DNA from: an uncultured Acidobacteriota bacterium
GTDB lineage: Bacteria > Acidobacteriota > Blastocatellia > Pyrinomonadales > Pyrinomonadaceae
Direction: 5' to 3'
Assembly: GCA_937859595.1 (NCBI GenBank)
Contig: CALMAH010000036.1
Span: 62,001 to 126,000 of the forward strand
DNA: 64,000 bases
Shown here: one piece after another, positions 38,474 through 47,400 of the stretch
How the letters are laid out: the number at the start of each line of letters is the position of its first letter
How positions within the stretch are numbered: position 1 is the first letter of the stretch
Program-made: the position numbers and the translations under genes
The notes under the pieces: model-generated
Database searches by the model: none
The model's input: the letters and a program-made list of their open reading frames with translations, nothing else
Told to the model about the DNA's origin: nothing

Positions 38474-40006
38474 ATGAAGTTTCCGAGGGCATCGGGAATA
38501 TTGCTCCACCCTACATCGCTTCCGGGAGACTTCGGTATCGGCGATCTTGGCCCTGATGCCTATTCGTTCGTCAATTTCCTTGAAGACGCCGGACAGACAT
38601 ACTGGCAGATGCTGCCTTTGGGGCCCACCGGATATGGCGATTCGCCCTATCAATGCGTCTCCGCGTTTGCCGGAAACCCCATTTTGATCTCACCTCTGAT
38701 GCTGGCCGACGAAGGCCTTGCAAATAAGGACGACATCGTAGCCGGCGGCCAGACCCAAACAGACCGAGTCGATTTTGGAGAGGTTCATCGTGGGAAGTCG
38801 CAGATGCTGCGTCGAGTTTTTGAGGAATTCAAGTCAGCGGCGAGCAGAGAACCGGAAGAGAGATTCAGACAATTCGTAAAAGAGCACGATTGGTGGCTGA
38901 ACGACTATGCCGTCTACCGGGCTATAAAGTCCGCGAACGGCCAAAAGCCCTGGTTTGAATGGCCGGAGCCCCTTAAGCTGCGAGATCCTGCCGCATTGGC
39001 GGAATCTCGCCAAGCTCTTCAGGATGATATCAATGCGGAAAAGTTCTTTCAGTTTATCTTTTTTCGTCAATGGGGACTGTTAAAGGAATACGCCAACAAA
39101 CACGGTGTCAGGATCATCGGCGATCTACCGATCTTTACGGCCCTTGATTCCGCAGATGTCTGGTGCAACCGTGATCGGTTCAAGCTTAACCCGGATGGGT
39201 CTCCAAAAGTGGTCGCCGGTGTTCCCCCTGACTATTTTTCCGAGACCGGCCAGTTGTGGGGAAATCCCATTTACGATTGGGATGCGATGCGCGATGACGA
39301 GTTTGGCTGGTGGATAGCCAGAATGGAGTTTGCCCTTAGGGTATTCGATATTGTGCGGATAGACCATTTCCGCGGCTTCGTGTCGGCGTGGGAGGTTCCG
39401 GGCGGCGACGTTACGGCCGAGAACGGACGCTGGGTCGACGTGCCCGGGGCCGAACTATTCTCTGCCATAAAGCGAGCGCTGCCCGCTTTGCCGGTTATTG
39501 CCGAGGACCTGGGCGTCATCACGCCCGATGTTGTAGATCTTCGCACGCGGCTCGGGTTCCCCGGGATGAAGATACTCCAGTATGCCTTCGGCGGCGACCC
39601 CGCGAATCACGATCTTCCACACAACTACACTCGGGATTGTGTTGCGTACACTGGCACCCATGACAACGATACGGCGGTTGGCTGGTGGCGTGCCCTGGTG
39701 AAAAGAAGCGAGGATCCGGACGATAAAAGTGCGCCGAGAGAACTTGAATACTGCAAGAAATATCTGCCGACCAGCGGAGATGAGATACACTGGGATCTTA
39801 TTCGTGCGATATGGGCCTCGGTTGCAGATACGGCGATAGTGCCCGTACAGGACCTTTTGGGGATTGGCTCGGATGGGCGAATGAACGTTCCGTCGACAGT
39901 ATCGGGAAACTGGACGTGGCGGTTGAAGACCGGCCAACTTACCGGCGAGATTGGAGAAAGATTGAAAGATCTTACGGTAATCTATGGCCGGAAGGCTGAA
40001 GAGTAA
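38474..40006 (+). CDS. malQ: 4-alpha-glucanotransferase (amylomaltase)
   Basis: A GH77 enzyme that transfers alpha-1,4-glucan segments between maltodextrins or glycogen breakdown products in the cytoplasm. The N terminus FPRASGILLHPTSLPGDFGI is diagnostic. Catalytic-domain motifs include GDLPIFTALDSADVW, RIDHFRGF (nucleophile Asp), AEDLGVITPDV (acid/base Glu) and TGTHDNDTAVGWW. The length of 511 fits. ATG 38474 is preferred over an in-frame TTG at 38468. Other glycogen genes are not adjacent. Confidence 0.97.
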   Translation: MKFPRASGILLHPTSLPGDFGIGDLGPDAYSFVNFLEDAGQTYWQMLPLGPTGYGDSPYQCVSAFAGNPILISPLMLADEGLANKDDIVAGGQTQTDRVDFGEVHRGKSQMLRRVFEEFKSAASREPEERFRQFVKEHDWWLNDYAVYRAIKSANGQKPWFEWPEPLKLRDPAALAESRQALQDDINAEKFFQFIFFRQWGLLKEYANKHGVRIIGDLPIFTALDSADVWCNRDRFKLNPDGSPKVVAGVPPDYFSETGQLWGNPIYDWDAMRDDEFGWWIARMEFALRVFDIVRIDHFRGFVSAWEVPGGDVTAENGRWVDVPGAELFSAIKRALPALPVIAEDLGVITPDVVDLRTRLGFPGMKILQYAFGGDPANHDLPHNYTRDCVAYTGTHDNDTAVGWWRALVKRSEDPDDKSAPRELEYCKKYLPTSGDEIHWDLIRAIWASVADTAIVPVQDLLGIGSDGRMNVPSTVSGNWTWRLKTGQLTGEIGERLKDLTVIYGRKAEE

Positions 40007-40099
40007 GTATTTCCCAGATCAAACTCACAAGCCGCATTTCCGTAGCGAGTTTGCAATATTAAAGATCCGGTTCTATTAGAAAATGGAGAAATAATTGAA

Positions 40100-40762
40100 A
40101 TGAAAGCTACGCTTTTGATGGCCTTGATCTCATGTGTTTTGGTTCTGGGTTCATGTGGTGCTGGCAGGGCGGTGAATGGATCTAAAGCCGAAACGCCGTC
40201 ACCCGGAACTGCTACAGTTGAGGGCGAGTCAGCAGGCGGACGATCATCAGAAGAGCCGGTTGCCGCAAAAGAGCCTGGAACCGTACTTGAGTTTTTCGAA
40301 CTTCTCACTGATGAATACTTCCTGCTCGAAGGATGTGACCGTAGTACGGACAAAGGCTGCAGGAACGCCAGACGTGAATACCTCAAGAACTTTACCGAGG
40401 TCATGGATATCAGGAACGGTTATTTCAAAGGCGGCTGTGACGGTGCACAAGCCTGTATTGAAATGACCATTTTTAGACGCCCGAACGGCCGTTATCTGGT
40501 CGCGGTGGCGACCTTTCAGGAAATGATGAACACATTTCGTTTCCTCGATCATTCCGACGGACGATGGACCGAAGTCGGAGATCGAGACGTTCCCGAATTC
40601 GGTGATGACAAATGGTACGAATTGCCCAGGTTCGGTACGACAATGAATGTTTATGAAAAGCGTGTCGTCGAACGAGGTGATGATTACGAGATAACAGACC
40701 GAGGACGGAAACTCTACCAACTTATCTGGAAGGACGGTAAATTTCACAAGCAGGGCAGCTAA
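40100..40762 (+). CDS. Lipoprotein of unknown function
   Basis: A signal peptide ending in a lipobox (VLVLGSCGAG) is followed by a disordered Pro/Thr/Ser/Glu stretch and a folded domain of about 150 residues. That domain has four cysteines in two local pairs (GCDRSTDKGC and GCDGAQAC), likely disulfides, and closing strands ending YQLIWKDGKFHKQ. ATG 40100 follows an A-rich leader containing GGAG. It stands alone between malQ and the nuclease pair. I recognise no family. Confidence 0.7.
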   Translation: MKATLLMALISCVLVLGSCGAGRAVNGSKAETPSPGTATVEGESAGGRSSEEPVAAKEPGTVLEFFELLTDEYFLLEGCDRSTDKGCRNARREYLKNFTEVMDIRNGYFKGGCDGAQACIEMTIFRRPNGRYLVAVATFQEMMNTFRFLDHSDGRWTEVGDRDVPEFGDDKWYELPRFGTTMNVYEKRVVERGDDYEITDRGRKLYQLIWKDGKFHKQGS

Positions 40763-40832
40763 AGGAGAATTTGACGACAGCATCTTACGCCGACAACTAG
40801 GCCATATCCCGTAGCTGCCAGAGAAACCCCAA

Positions 40833-43487
40833 GTGACAAAGCTCCTCAGGACATATCCTTTTCCATCCGGCCTCGTAAACGCCGATGGGCACGGTGTCGT
40901 GCTTACCCCTCACCCTGCGGCCGCCCGCTCGATCGGTGTCCCCCATAGAAAGCTTGAAGACATAGCTGTAAGACTCCTTGAAAAGAACGGCCTCCGGGTC
41001 GCCTCCCCGCTTGTCTCCCGACGGATGCTGCGTTCGGTGATCGGACGGGTTACTACCGAGCGAGACCATTCCGCTTTCGCCGACCGTATGGGCCCGGTCC
41101 TCGGTACCATACTCAGGACGGGGATCGATACAGCAGCTCTTGCAGAACACGGATCGGGTTCGGTACGTGTTTTGGCAAATGTCGCAAAGGCCTTTCAGAC
41201 GGAACTTCGAAAGGAGGGCTTGGTGGATGGCTCAGAATGTATGATCCAGGCTTCCAGGCTCGCTCCCGAACGGACCCGGTTCACCATCTATGGGTATTTT
41301 CGCGCCCGGCCGGAAGAGATCAGAATTATCTCTGCGCTCGCGGATGAAGGAAGCGAGTATTACCTGCCGTGCGGAAGCATCCCGTTGCTGGACAATAATC
41401 GTCGCTGGCGTGACGTTATGATCTCTCAGGGGTGGAGCGAAGATCCGGAAGGATGCGGCCCTTTGGTCGGTTTGGGACGAGACCTTGCAAAGGTTTTTGG
41501 GGGACCCGGATCCGTAGGAGGGAATGTCGAAGGTTCAATCAGGGCCATTTCGTTGGCAACGATCGAAAACGAGGTCCGCTTTGTTCTGGGGGAGGCGAAG
41601 GGTCTGATCGCTGACGGGACATCACCGGACGAGATCGCGATCGTTTGCGAACGGCCTGATGACTACGCCGCCGCCCTTTCCGCGGTGTCCGATGAGTACG
41701 GGCTGCCGTTGGTTCTCCGGCACAGCATTCCTCTTTTGGCATCACGTTTCGGCGGGATGATACGCCATCTATTCGAAGCGGTGGCAAGCGATCTGGATTT
41801 TGAGCCAACCCTTCGCTTGCTGATGCACCCTTATGGCCCCGATGCGGCCCGGTCCGCATGGCGAGCGATTCGCAGGACACGTCCGAAGGGAATGGACAAA
41901 TGGGTAGAATCTTGGCCCGGCGTTCACATCCTGGAAACGAACGACAAGAGGCCGCTGCGCGAATGGGCCCATTTGCTTCGCCGGTGGCTGGATGCGTTTG
42001 GGACACAGGTCAAGACCGCTGAGACGGCCGCAGAGTTAGCAGCCTACTATGGTTTTATTGACGCGATCAACGAGATCGCCGTACTTGAGGGCACCGCGCC
42101 GATCCCGTTTGCCGCTTTCCACGCGTTCGTTTCCGATGTCCTTTCGTCAACGATGACCCCATCGTCGCTAAGTGCGATCGGAGTTGACGTTCTTACCCCG
42201 GACACCCTGAGCGGTGGCAAGTACAAGAACGTATTCATCCTTGGTTTGGCCGAGGGTATGCATCCCCCGAAAATTGATGACAATGTTGTTGTCGATTTTT
42301 ATGATCGAAAATTGCTTTTAGCGAACGGTGTGGAATTCGAATCGGCAGCCGACATTGCGCGATGGGCCTCTTCAACCTTCTTTTTCTCTCTTCTTGCGGC
42401 GGATGATCACCTGACCCTTTCATATCCCCGGAATGTCGAGAACAAAAGCAAGATCGCGTCTCCTTTTTTTGACCTATTGGGTCTCGTCCCGCGGGCTGCC
42501 GGCCAAAATAACATTTCCAGCATCGAAGAATGGAGCAGAGCTTTCGTTGCCTCGCCGGCGGAAGTACCGGCGACCTCTGGTGTTGAAGAGATACGCCGAA
42601 AGCTGAAGGTCGAACTTGCCAGGGAGTTGTCGCGACCCCCGGATGAATACGGCGGCATCGTCGGCCGGCCGCTTGATGCAGCGGCAAGGGTCTGGAGCGT
42701 TTCGCAATTCGCACGGTTTGGCCAATGTCCCTTTAAATGGTTTGCATCTCATGTTCTGAAGCTGGTCATTGACGAGGAGGCCACCGGCGAATTGCACCCG
42801 ACGATCCGCGGTTCGCTCTATCACCGCACCCTGGAGCTCGCCGTACTTGCCGAGGGAGACGAGACGGACATCAGGGCCAAGATCCTGAACAATCTTGAGC
42901 AGGCATTTTCAACCGCTGAGAGCGATCCTGAGGTCGGACTTCCCGCATTGCCGAATTGGGAACTTCAGCGTGCAGACCACCTGGAGCATCTTCGCAGGGC
43001 AGTGATCTCCCCCGAGTTTATCGATGAAGGGGCCCGGGTAATTGATGTCGAGGTCGCGTTTAACGGCAGGTGGGACGGCCTTCAGATGATCGGCTATATC
43101 GACAGAGTCGACGAAACCCCTGCAGGCTTGGTCGCAATAGACTATAAGACGAGTTCGAAAGCCCCCTTCGGCATCAAGGACCCGGCAGGCAAGTTATCGG
43201 TCGATATACAGCTGCCTATCTACACTCACGTCGCCCTGCGTACTCTCTATCCCGATAAAGTGCTCGGTGCCGGGGCCTATTATTCGCTTACAAAGGGAAA
43301 CGTGATAAAACGAGCCGGGCTTGAGGGTATGGAGGCCCTTTCCGGTTTTCCCGAGATGGTTAAACAAGCTTTGGCCGAAGGCCGATATCCGGTTGAGCCG
43401 GACGTCGACCAAAAGGCGTGTAGGCAGTGTGATTTCGACCCGGTCTGCCGCAAGACCTCAATGTCGATCGATTCTGATGTTGTTTGA
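40833..43487 (+). CDS. addB: AddB/RexB-like nuclease subunit with C-terminal PD-(D/E)XK domain
   Basis: Partner of the helicase encoded next in an AddAB-type double-strand-break resection complex. Most of the protein is an inactivated helicase-like fold. The C-terminal 240 residues form a PD-(D/E)XK nuclease with GYIDRVDET and VAIDYKTSS. Four cysteines, one in FGQCPFKWF and three in QKACRQCDFDPVCRK, are arranged as in the iron-sulfur cluster that staples AddB nucleases. Start is GTG 40833. The 3' end overlaps the helicase start by eleven bases, so translation is coupled. Exact orthology is inferred from architecture and order. Confidence 0.85.
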   Translation: MTKLLRTYPFPSGLVNADGHGVVLTPHPAAARSIGVPHRKLEDIAVRLLEKNGLRVASPLVSRRMLRSVIGRVTTERDHSAFADRMGPVLGTILRTGIDTAALAEHGSGSVRVLANVAKAFQTELRKEGLVDGSECMIQASRLAPERTRFTIYGYFRARPEEIRIISALADEGSEYYLPCGSIPLLDNNRRWRDVMISQGWSEDPEGCGPLVGLGRDLAKVFGGPGSVGGNVEGSIRAISLATIENEVRFVLGEAKGLIADGTSPDEIAIVCERPDDYAAALSAVSDEYGLPLVLRHSIPLLASRFGGMIRHLFEAVASDLDFEPTLRLLMHPYGPDAARSAWRAIRRTRPKGMDKWVESWPGVHILETNDKRPLREWAHLLRRWLDAFGTQVKTAETAAELAAYYGFIDAINEIAVLEGTAPIPFAAFHAFVSDVLSSTMTPSSLSAIGVDVLTPDTLSGGKYKNVFILGLAEGMHPPKIDDNVVVDFYDRKLLLANGVEFESAADIARWASSTFFFSLLAADDHLTLSYPRNVENKSKIASPFFDLLGLVPRAAGQNNISSIEEWSRAFVASPAEVPATSGVEEIRRKLKVELARELSRPPDEYGGIVGRPLDAAARVWSVSQFARFGQCPFKWFASHVLKLVIDEEATGELHPTIRGSLYHRTLELAVLAEGDETDIRAKILNNLEQAFSTAESDPEVGLPALPNWELQRADHLEHLRRAVISPEFIDEGARVIDVEVAFNGRWDGLQMIGYIDRVDETPAGLVAIDYKTSSKAPFGIKDPAGKLSVDIQLPIYTHVALRTLYPDKVLGAGAYYSLTKGNVIKRAGLEGMEALSGFPEMVKQALAEGRYPVEPDVDQKACRQCDFDPVCRKTSMSIDSDVV

Positions 43488-46400
43488 CGAACTAACCGCA
43501 CAACAAAGATCTGCCGCGACCACGCCCGGAAGCATCGCGGTGACCGCCGGTGCCGGCACCGGTAAAACGAAAATGCTTGCCGCCCGGTATCTTTTTCACG
43601 TGCGGGAACAGCAGCTTTCGCCCCTGTCGGTCGTTGCCGTTACCTTCACAGAAAAGGCCGCGGACGAGCTACGTTCAAGGATACGGGCTGTTCTAGTTTC
43701 CGAACTCGCCGATCCGGAAACCGTCGCAGAGATCGAAGCCGCACAGATCAGCACTGTCCACTCGTTGGCGCTCCGCATCTGTCGCGACTTTTATCACATT
43801 GCCGAGCTGCCTGCGGATTTTTCGGTCCTGGATGAACTTGATGCTCCTTTGTGGCTTTCTAATGAGTTTGAGGCGGCCATCGGGGCGATCCCGCGCGATG
43901 TAGTCGAACACCTTGGCTATGAATGGCTCAAAGGTGCCTTGAACGAGCTGCTGAACGATCCCTTTGCGGCAAGCGAGGCACTTTCCGTCGGGGCCGAAAG
44001 TTGGAGGTCGCAGATCGAAGCTTGTGCCGAAGCGGCCCTCGGTGACTTCAGATCCTCCCCGGAATTTTCGGATGCGGGATCGGCTGTGACGGAGTTCGAA
44101 GGCGGTCCCGGCGATCGTCTTGAGGACGCAAGACAGGCTGCAGCGTGGGCACTTAAGGAGATAGACACCGGGGGAGACATAGTTTCCGCGTTCGAAAAGC
44201 TCGACAAGATGCAGGCCCATCTGGGAAGTGCAAAAAACTGGCCCGAAGGCGGCAAGGAGCGGGTCGGATCGAGCCTCAAGGCTCTCAAAAAACTTGCCCG
44301 CAAAACGATGCCGGCCGCTACTCTGGAATTTAGCGGGCTTGATGATGACGCGGCCCGTCGGGTCGTGCTACTTCGCCGTGCGTTCGCTGCGGTAAGCGGC
44401 CTTCTCCGAGAAGCCAAGTTGAGGGAACGGGTCCTCGATTTCAACGACCTTGAGCATTACGCTCTGGCCATTCTCCGTGATCCCGCGGGTGAGGCTCTTC
44501 GCCACTATGGAAAACGTTGGAAAGCTTTTCTTGTTGATGAGTTTCAAGACACGAATCCGATACAGGCTGAATTGATAAGCCTTTTGACCACAGGACAAAC
44601 CATAACGATCGTCGGCGACGAAAAGCAATCTATCTATGGATTTCGCGGAGCGGATCCCGGTGTGTTCTCTCGGTTCCGGGAAAATATCAGGGCCGACCGC
44701 GGAGGCATTGAGGTCGAACTTTCTCAGTCGTTTCGAACTCACAGTGGGCTGATCGAAGAAATGAACAGGGTCTTCGATCCCGTTCTTGGACCGCTTCATC
44801 AAACCCTCAGTTCCGAGGTGCAGGCCCCAGCCGGGGACGATCCGCCGTTCATAAGGTTTTCGTACGTTGGGAAAGGGTCATTCGGCTCGAACGCAGCGGA
44901 ACAACGCTTGATCGAGGCAGGCCATGTCGCAGAAACGATCCTGGAATGTGTCTCGAACGGTTCAACGATTTTTGACCCCAAGCTTAGGGCAGAAAGGCCG
45001 GTGCGGTTTGGGGATATCGCCGTACTTTCCAGAACGTGGGACGTACTGGACCTTTTCGCCGAAACGTTCACAGCTCGCGGGATACCGCACGTAAATGCCG
45101 GCGGCGGGAACCTTCTGGAAACCCGAGTGGCCATCGATATGCTTGCTCTATTGAGCTTCCTCGTCGAGCCTGCTGACGACATTCATCTTGTTTCGGTCCT
45201 GCGAAGCCCTTTCTTTGCTGTAAGTGATGTTGAACTATTTGAGCTTGCCTCAGGGAAAAGGGATGGAACCAGCTGGTGGGAGATCATCCGGGGTTCGACG
45301 GGTCGGGCGGGTGCTGCTTTTCTGCTCCTCCGAACGCTGCTCGAAAAACGTTCGAACGATGCATCTGAGCTCCTGGCTCTTGCTGACAGGCTAACCGGCT
45401 ACAGCTCTGTCGCGGCGAATCTGCCCGAAGGAGACCGAAGGTTTGCCGATTGGCACGGAGTGATGGATCTCGTCCGACGGATAGAGCGTGCCGGAGACCG
45501 TGACCTGTTCGGCACGGTCCGGCAGATACAAAATCTTGCGGCCAGTGAAGTTGAGATCCCACGGCCACAGATCGAGCCCGGCGAGGCTGTTTCTCTGATG
45601 ACGATCCACAAAGCCAAGGGTCTGGAATGGCCTTTCGTTTTCGTTGTTGACCTTGCACGCCGCCGGCATACGGCGTTCCGCAGGCTTGTGGTTGACCGCG
45701 AACTCGGGGTCTCATTCAAGCTGGACACCGAAGATAATGATAAGGCGGAGCCGTCGATCTATCGTCTGGCAAAGATGCGTTACGACGAACGAGAGCTCGC
45801 CGAGACCCGTCGGCTGCTTTACGTTGCAATAACGCGGGCGCGGGATCGCGTGTTTCTCTCCACCGGCGGCGACAAAGGCCCCGCTCTTGACCTGCTGATG
45901 CCCGGGCTTGAATCAGCGCTCGTACCGAAAGAGGAGGTCGACCCGTCCGGTATTCGTGGCCGCGAGCGCCTCGTCACTTACTCCGAACATGTTGGTGACG
46001 AGCCGATGGTCCGTATCGACGGTGTAAGATTTGGCCCCGGAGCACTTACCCCGACCGGCTTGGAGACATATGCCGAGTGTCCAAAGCAGTTTCGCTATGC
46101 GTTCGTTGATCGCCACCCGGGCCTTAGCGAGGGCTTTGCGACGAGCAGCGTGATCGGGTCCCTTACTCATAAAGCGCTCGAACTCGGAATTGTAGAACCG
46201 ACGGAATTGCAGCGATTTGCCCCGGCCTGTGATCCAAGTCTTGTTGCTGCGGCGCTTTCTTATGCTGTAACGTTCCGAAGTCACCAGGCGTTTGCCGAGT
46301 TGGATCTGGGCGGAGCTTTACGCGAAGAGCCTTTCAGCATTGAGCGATACGGTACTCTGATCACCGGAGTTGCTGATGTTGTGGGAAGCGATCTCGTGCT

Positions 46401-46671
46401 CGATTACAAGACCACTGCCGAGGAAGACCCGGGGCGGTATCACATACAGATGTGGGCCTATGCCGCCGCTTTCGAAAAACCCAGGGCTTTTGTGGCATTC
46501 TTGCGCCAGAAAAAGCTCGTCGAGATCGACAGGGCAGAACTTGCGGCTGCAGGCGACACTGCTCGTGAACTGATCGCAGAGATCCGGTCGGCAAATTACC
46601 CTGCCCGGCCCGCGATTCCGGTCTGTAAAACTTGCAGATATTCGCCAATTTGTGAGGAGTCGGCAGCTTGA
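43477..46671 (+). CDS. addA: AddA-like UvrD-family helicase-nuclease
   Basis: A DNA helicase-nuclease for recombinational repair. ATG 43477 lies inside the end of addB and gives the typical start MLFDELTAQQRSA; the open frame before it is a shadow of addB. Helicase motifs run in order: Walker A TAGAGTGKT, FTEKAADEL, Walker B LVDEFQDTN, GDEKQSIYGFRGAD, SQSFRTH, TIHKAKGLEWP and YVAITRARDR. The C-terminal nuclease has VADVVGSDLVLDYKTT and a QMWAYAAA helix. Cysteines in ECPKQFRYAF and CKTCRYSPIC could hold an Fe-S cluster as in related enzymes. The length of 1,064 is normal. Confidence 0.92.
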   Translation: MLFDELTAQQRSAATTPGSIAVTAGAGTGKTKMLAARYLFHVREQQLSPLSVVAVTFTEKAADELRSRIRAVLVSELADPETVAEIEAAQISTVHSLALRICRDFYHIAELPADFSVLDELDAPLWLSNEFEAAIGAIPRDVVEHLGYEWLKGALNELLNDPFAASEALSVGAESWRSQIEACAEAALGDFRSSPEFSDAGSAVTEFEGGPGDRLEDARQAAAWALKEIDTGGDIVSAFEKLDKMQAHLGSAKNWPEGGKERVGSSLKALKKLARKTMPAATLEFSGLDDDAARRVVLLRRAFAAVSGLLREAKLRERVLDFNDLEHYALAILRDPAGEALRHYGKRWKAFLVDEFQDTNPIQAELISLLTTGQTITIVGDEKQSIYGFRGADPGVFSRFRENIRADRGGIEVELSQSFRTHSGLIEEMNRVFDPVLGPLHQTLSSEVQAPAGDDPPFIRFSYVGKGSFGSNAAEQRLIEAGHVAETILECVSNGSTIFDPKLRAERPVRFGDIAVLSRTWDVLDLFAETFTARGIPHVNAGGGNLLETRVAIDMLALLSFLVEPADDIHLVSVLRSPFFAVSDVELFELASGKRDGTSWWEIIRGSTGRAGAAFLLLRTLLEKRSNDASELLALADRLTGYSSVAANLPEGDRRFADWHGVMDLVRRIERAGDRDLFGTVRQIQNLAASEVEIPRPQIEPGEAVSLMTIHKAKGLEWPFVFVVDLARRRHTAFRRLVVDRELGVSFKLDTEDNDKAEPSIYRLAKMRYDERELAETRRLLYVAITRARDRVFLSTGGDKGPALDLLMPGLESALVPKEEVDPSGIRGRERLVTYSEHVGDEPMVRIDGVRFGPGALTPTGLETYAECPKQFRYAFVDRHPGLSEGFATSSVIGSLTHKALELGIVEPTELQRFAPACDPSLVAAALSYAVTFRSHQAFAELDLGGALREEPFSIERYGTLITGVADVVGSDLVLDYKTTAEEDPGRYHIQMWAYAAAFEKPRAFVAFLRQKKLVEIDRAELAAAGDTARELIAEIRSANYPARPAIPVCKTCRYSPICEESAA

Positions 46672-46755
46672 GACACAACAGATCCTGTGGTCCCTTGATC
46701 GTATTTCAAGTCATCCCCGTACGCTGTTGATCCGTTTTATCCGTGACACTTATCG

Positions 46756-47028
46756 CTATTCCTCGACCGGGCGACGGCGCCGCACAGTTTCGCGACCCCC
46801 GCCAAAATAGGCAAGGATCATGACCACAAGGTGAGCTATGAACCAGACATTCTCTGCACCCATATTCTGGTAGATATAAATGAGGATCAATATCCTGGGG
46901 GCAAAAATGCCGAGCAGGATGTCTCCCCATAGGGGGACGGCGTTCGCCGGATACCAACCTTGCAGGAAGTAGATGACCAGAACGATCCTCGGAAAGAACA
47001 AAGAGAAAATCAGGAAATATTCATCCAT
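46756..47028 (-). CDS. Small three-helix membrane protein
   Basis: Ninety residues with three hydrophobic stretches (FLIFSLFFPRIVLVIYFLQG, ILLGIFAPRILILIYIYQ, WFIAHLVVMILAYFGG) and a basic tail. AAAGGAG lies upstream of ATG 47028. It is convergent with addA. Unknown function; it resembles small uncharacterised inner-membrane proteins. Confidence 0.6.
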   Translation of the reverse strand: MDEYFLIFSLFFPRIVLVIYFLQGWYPANAVPLWGDILLGIFAPRILILIYIYQNMGAENVWFIAHLVVMILAYFGGGRETVRRRRPVEE

Positions 47029-47400
47029 AGCCAGATCGCTCCTTTACGGGTTTTTGAGATGATACACTACCTTTGTACTCTTATTCCATCCGATCACGCC
47101 CACCTGACTTCGGACCCGGCGGTTTGGGATCGCCGCCCTTTTCGCTTTTGTCAAACCCGATCCGTAGGTCCTGGCATCTCATAAACTCGAAACGCACGGC
47201 CGCCTGGGAGGAATTTATTCGTTGAAAGGTGTTGACACGTTCGCCGGTCTTCGCGAAACTCACATCACGCAGGTGGTAGATCGTAAGATCATTGATGCCG
47301 GCCCTGCGATTGTATAAACTTTCTTTTAACGTGAACTTACGAGTTTGTTTCCGCTTTTTGCTGGGATGCGAAGAATTCTCACAACATTAGGTGAAAAAAA
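47029..47400 (+). other. Intergenic region, possibly with a 31-codon ORF
   Basis: This 372-base gap between divergent genes should hold promoters for both, but no convincing -35/-10 pair stands out. One short frame, TTG 47222 to TAA 47317, is preceded at good spacing by GGGAGGAA and reads KGVDTFAGLRETHITQVVDR then KIIDAGPAIV. It may be a real small protein, a leader peptide of the downstream flavoprotein, or chance. I see nothing else. Confidence 0.3.
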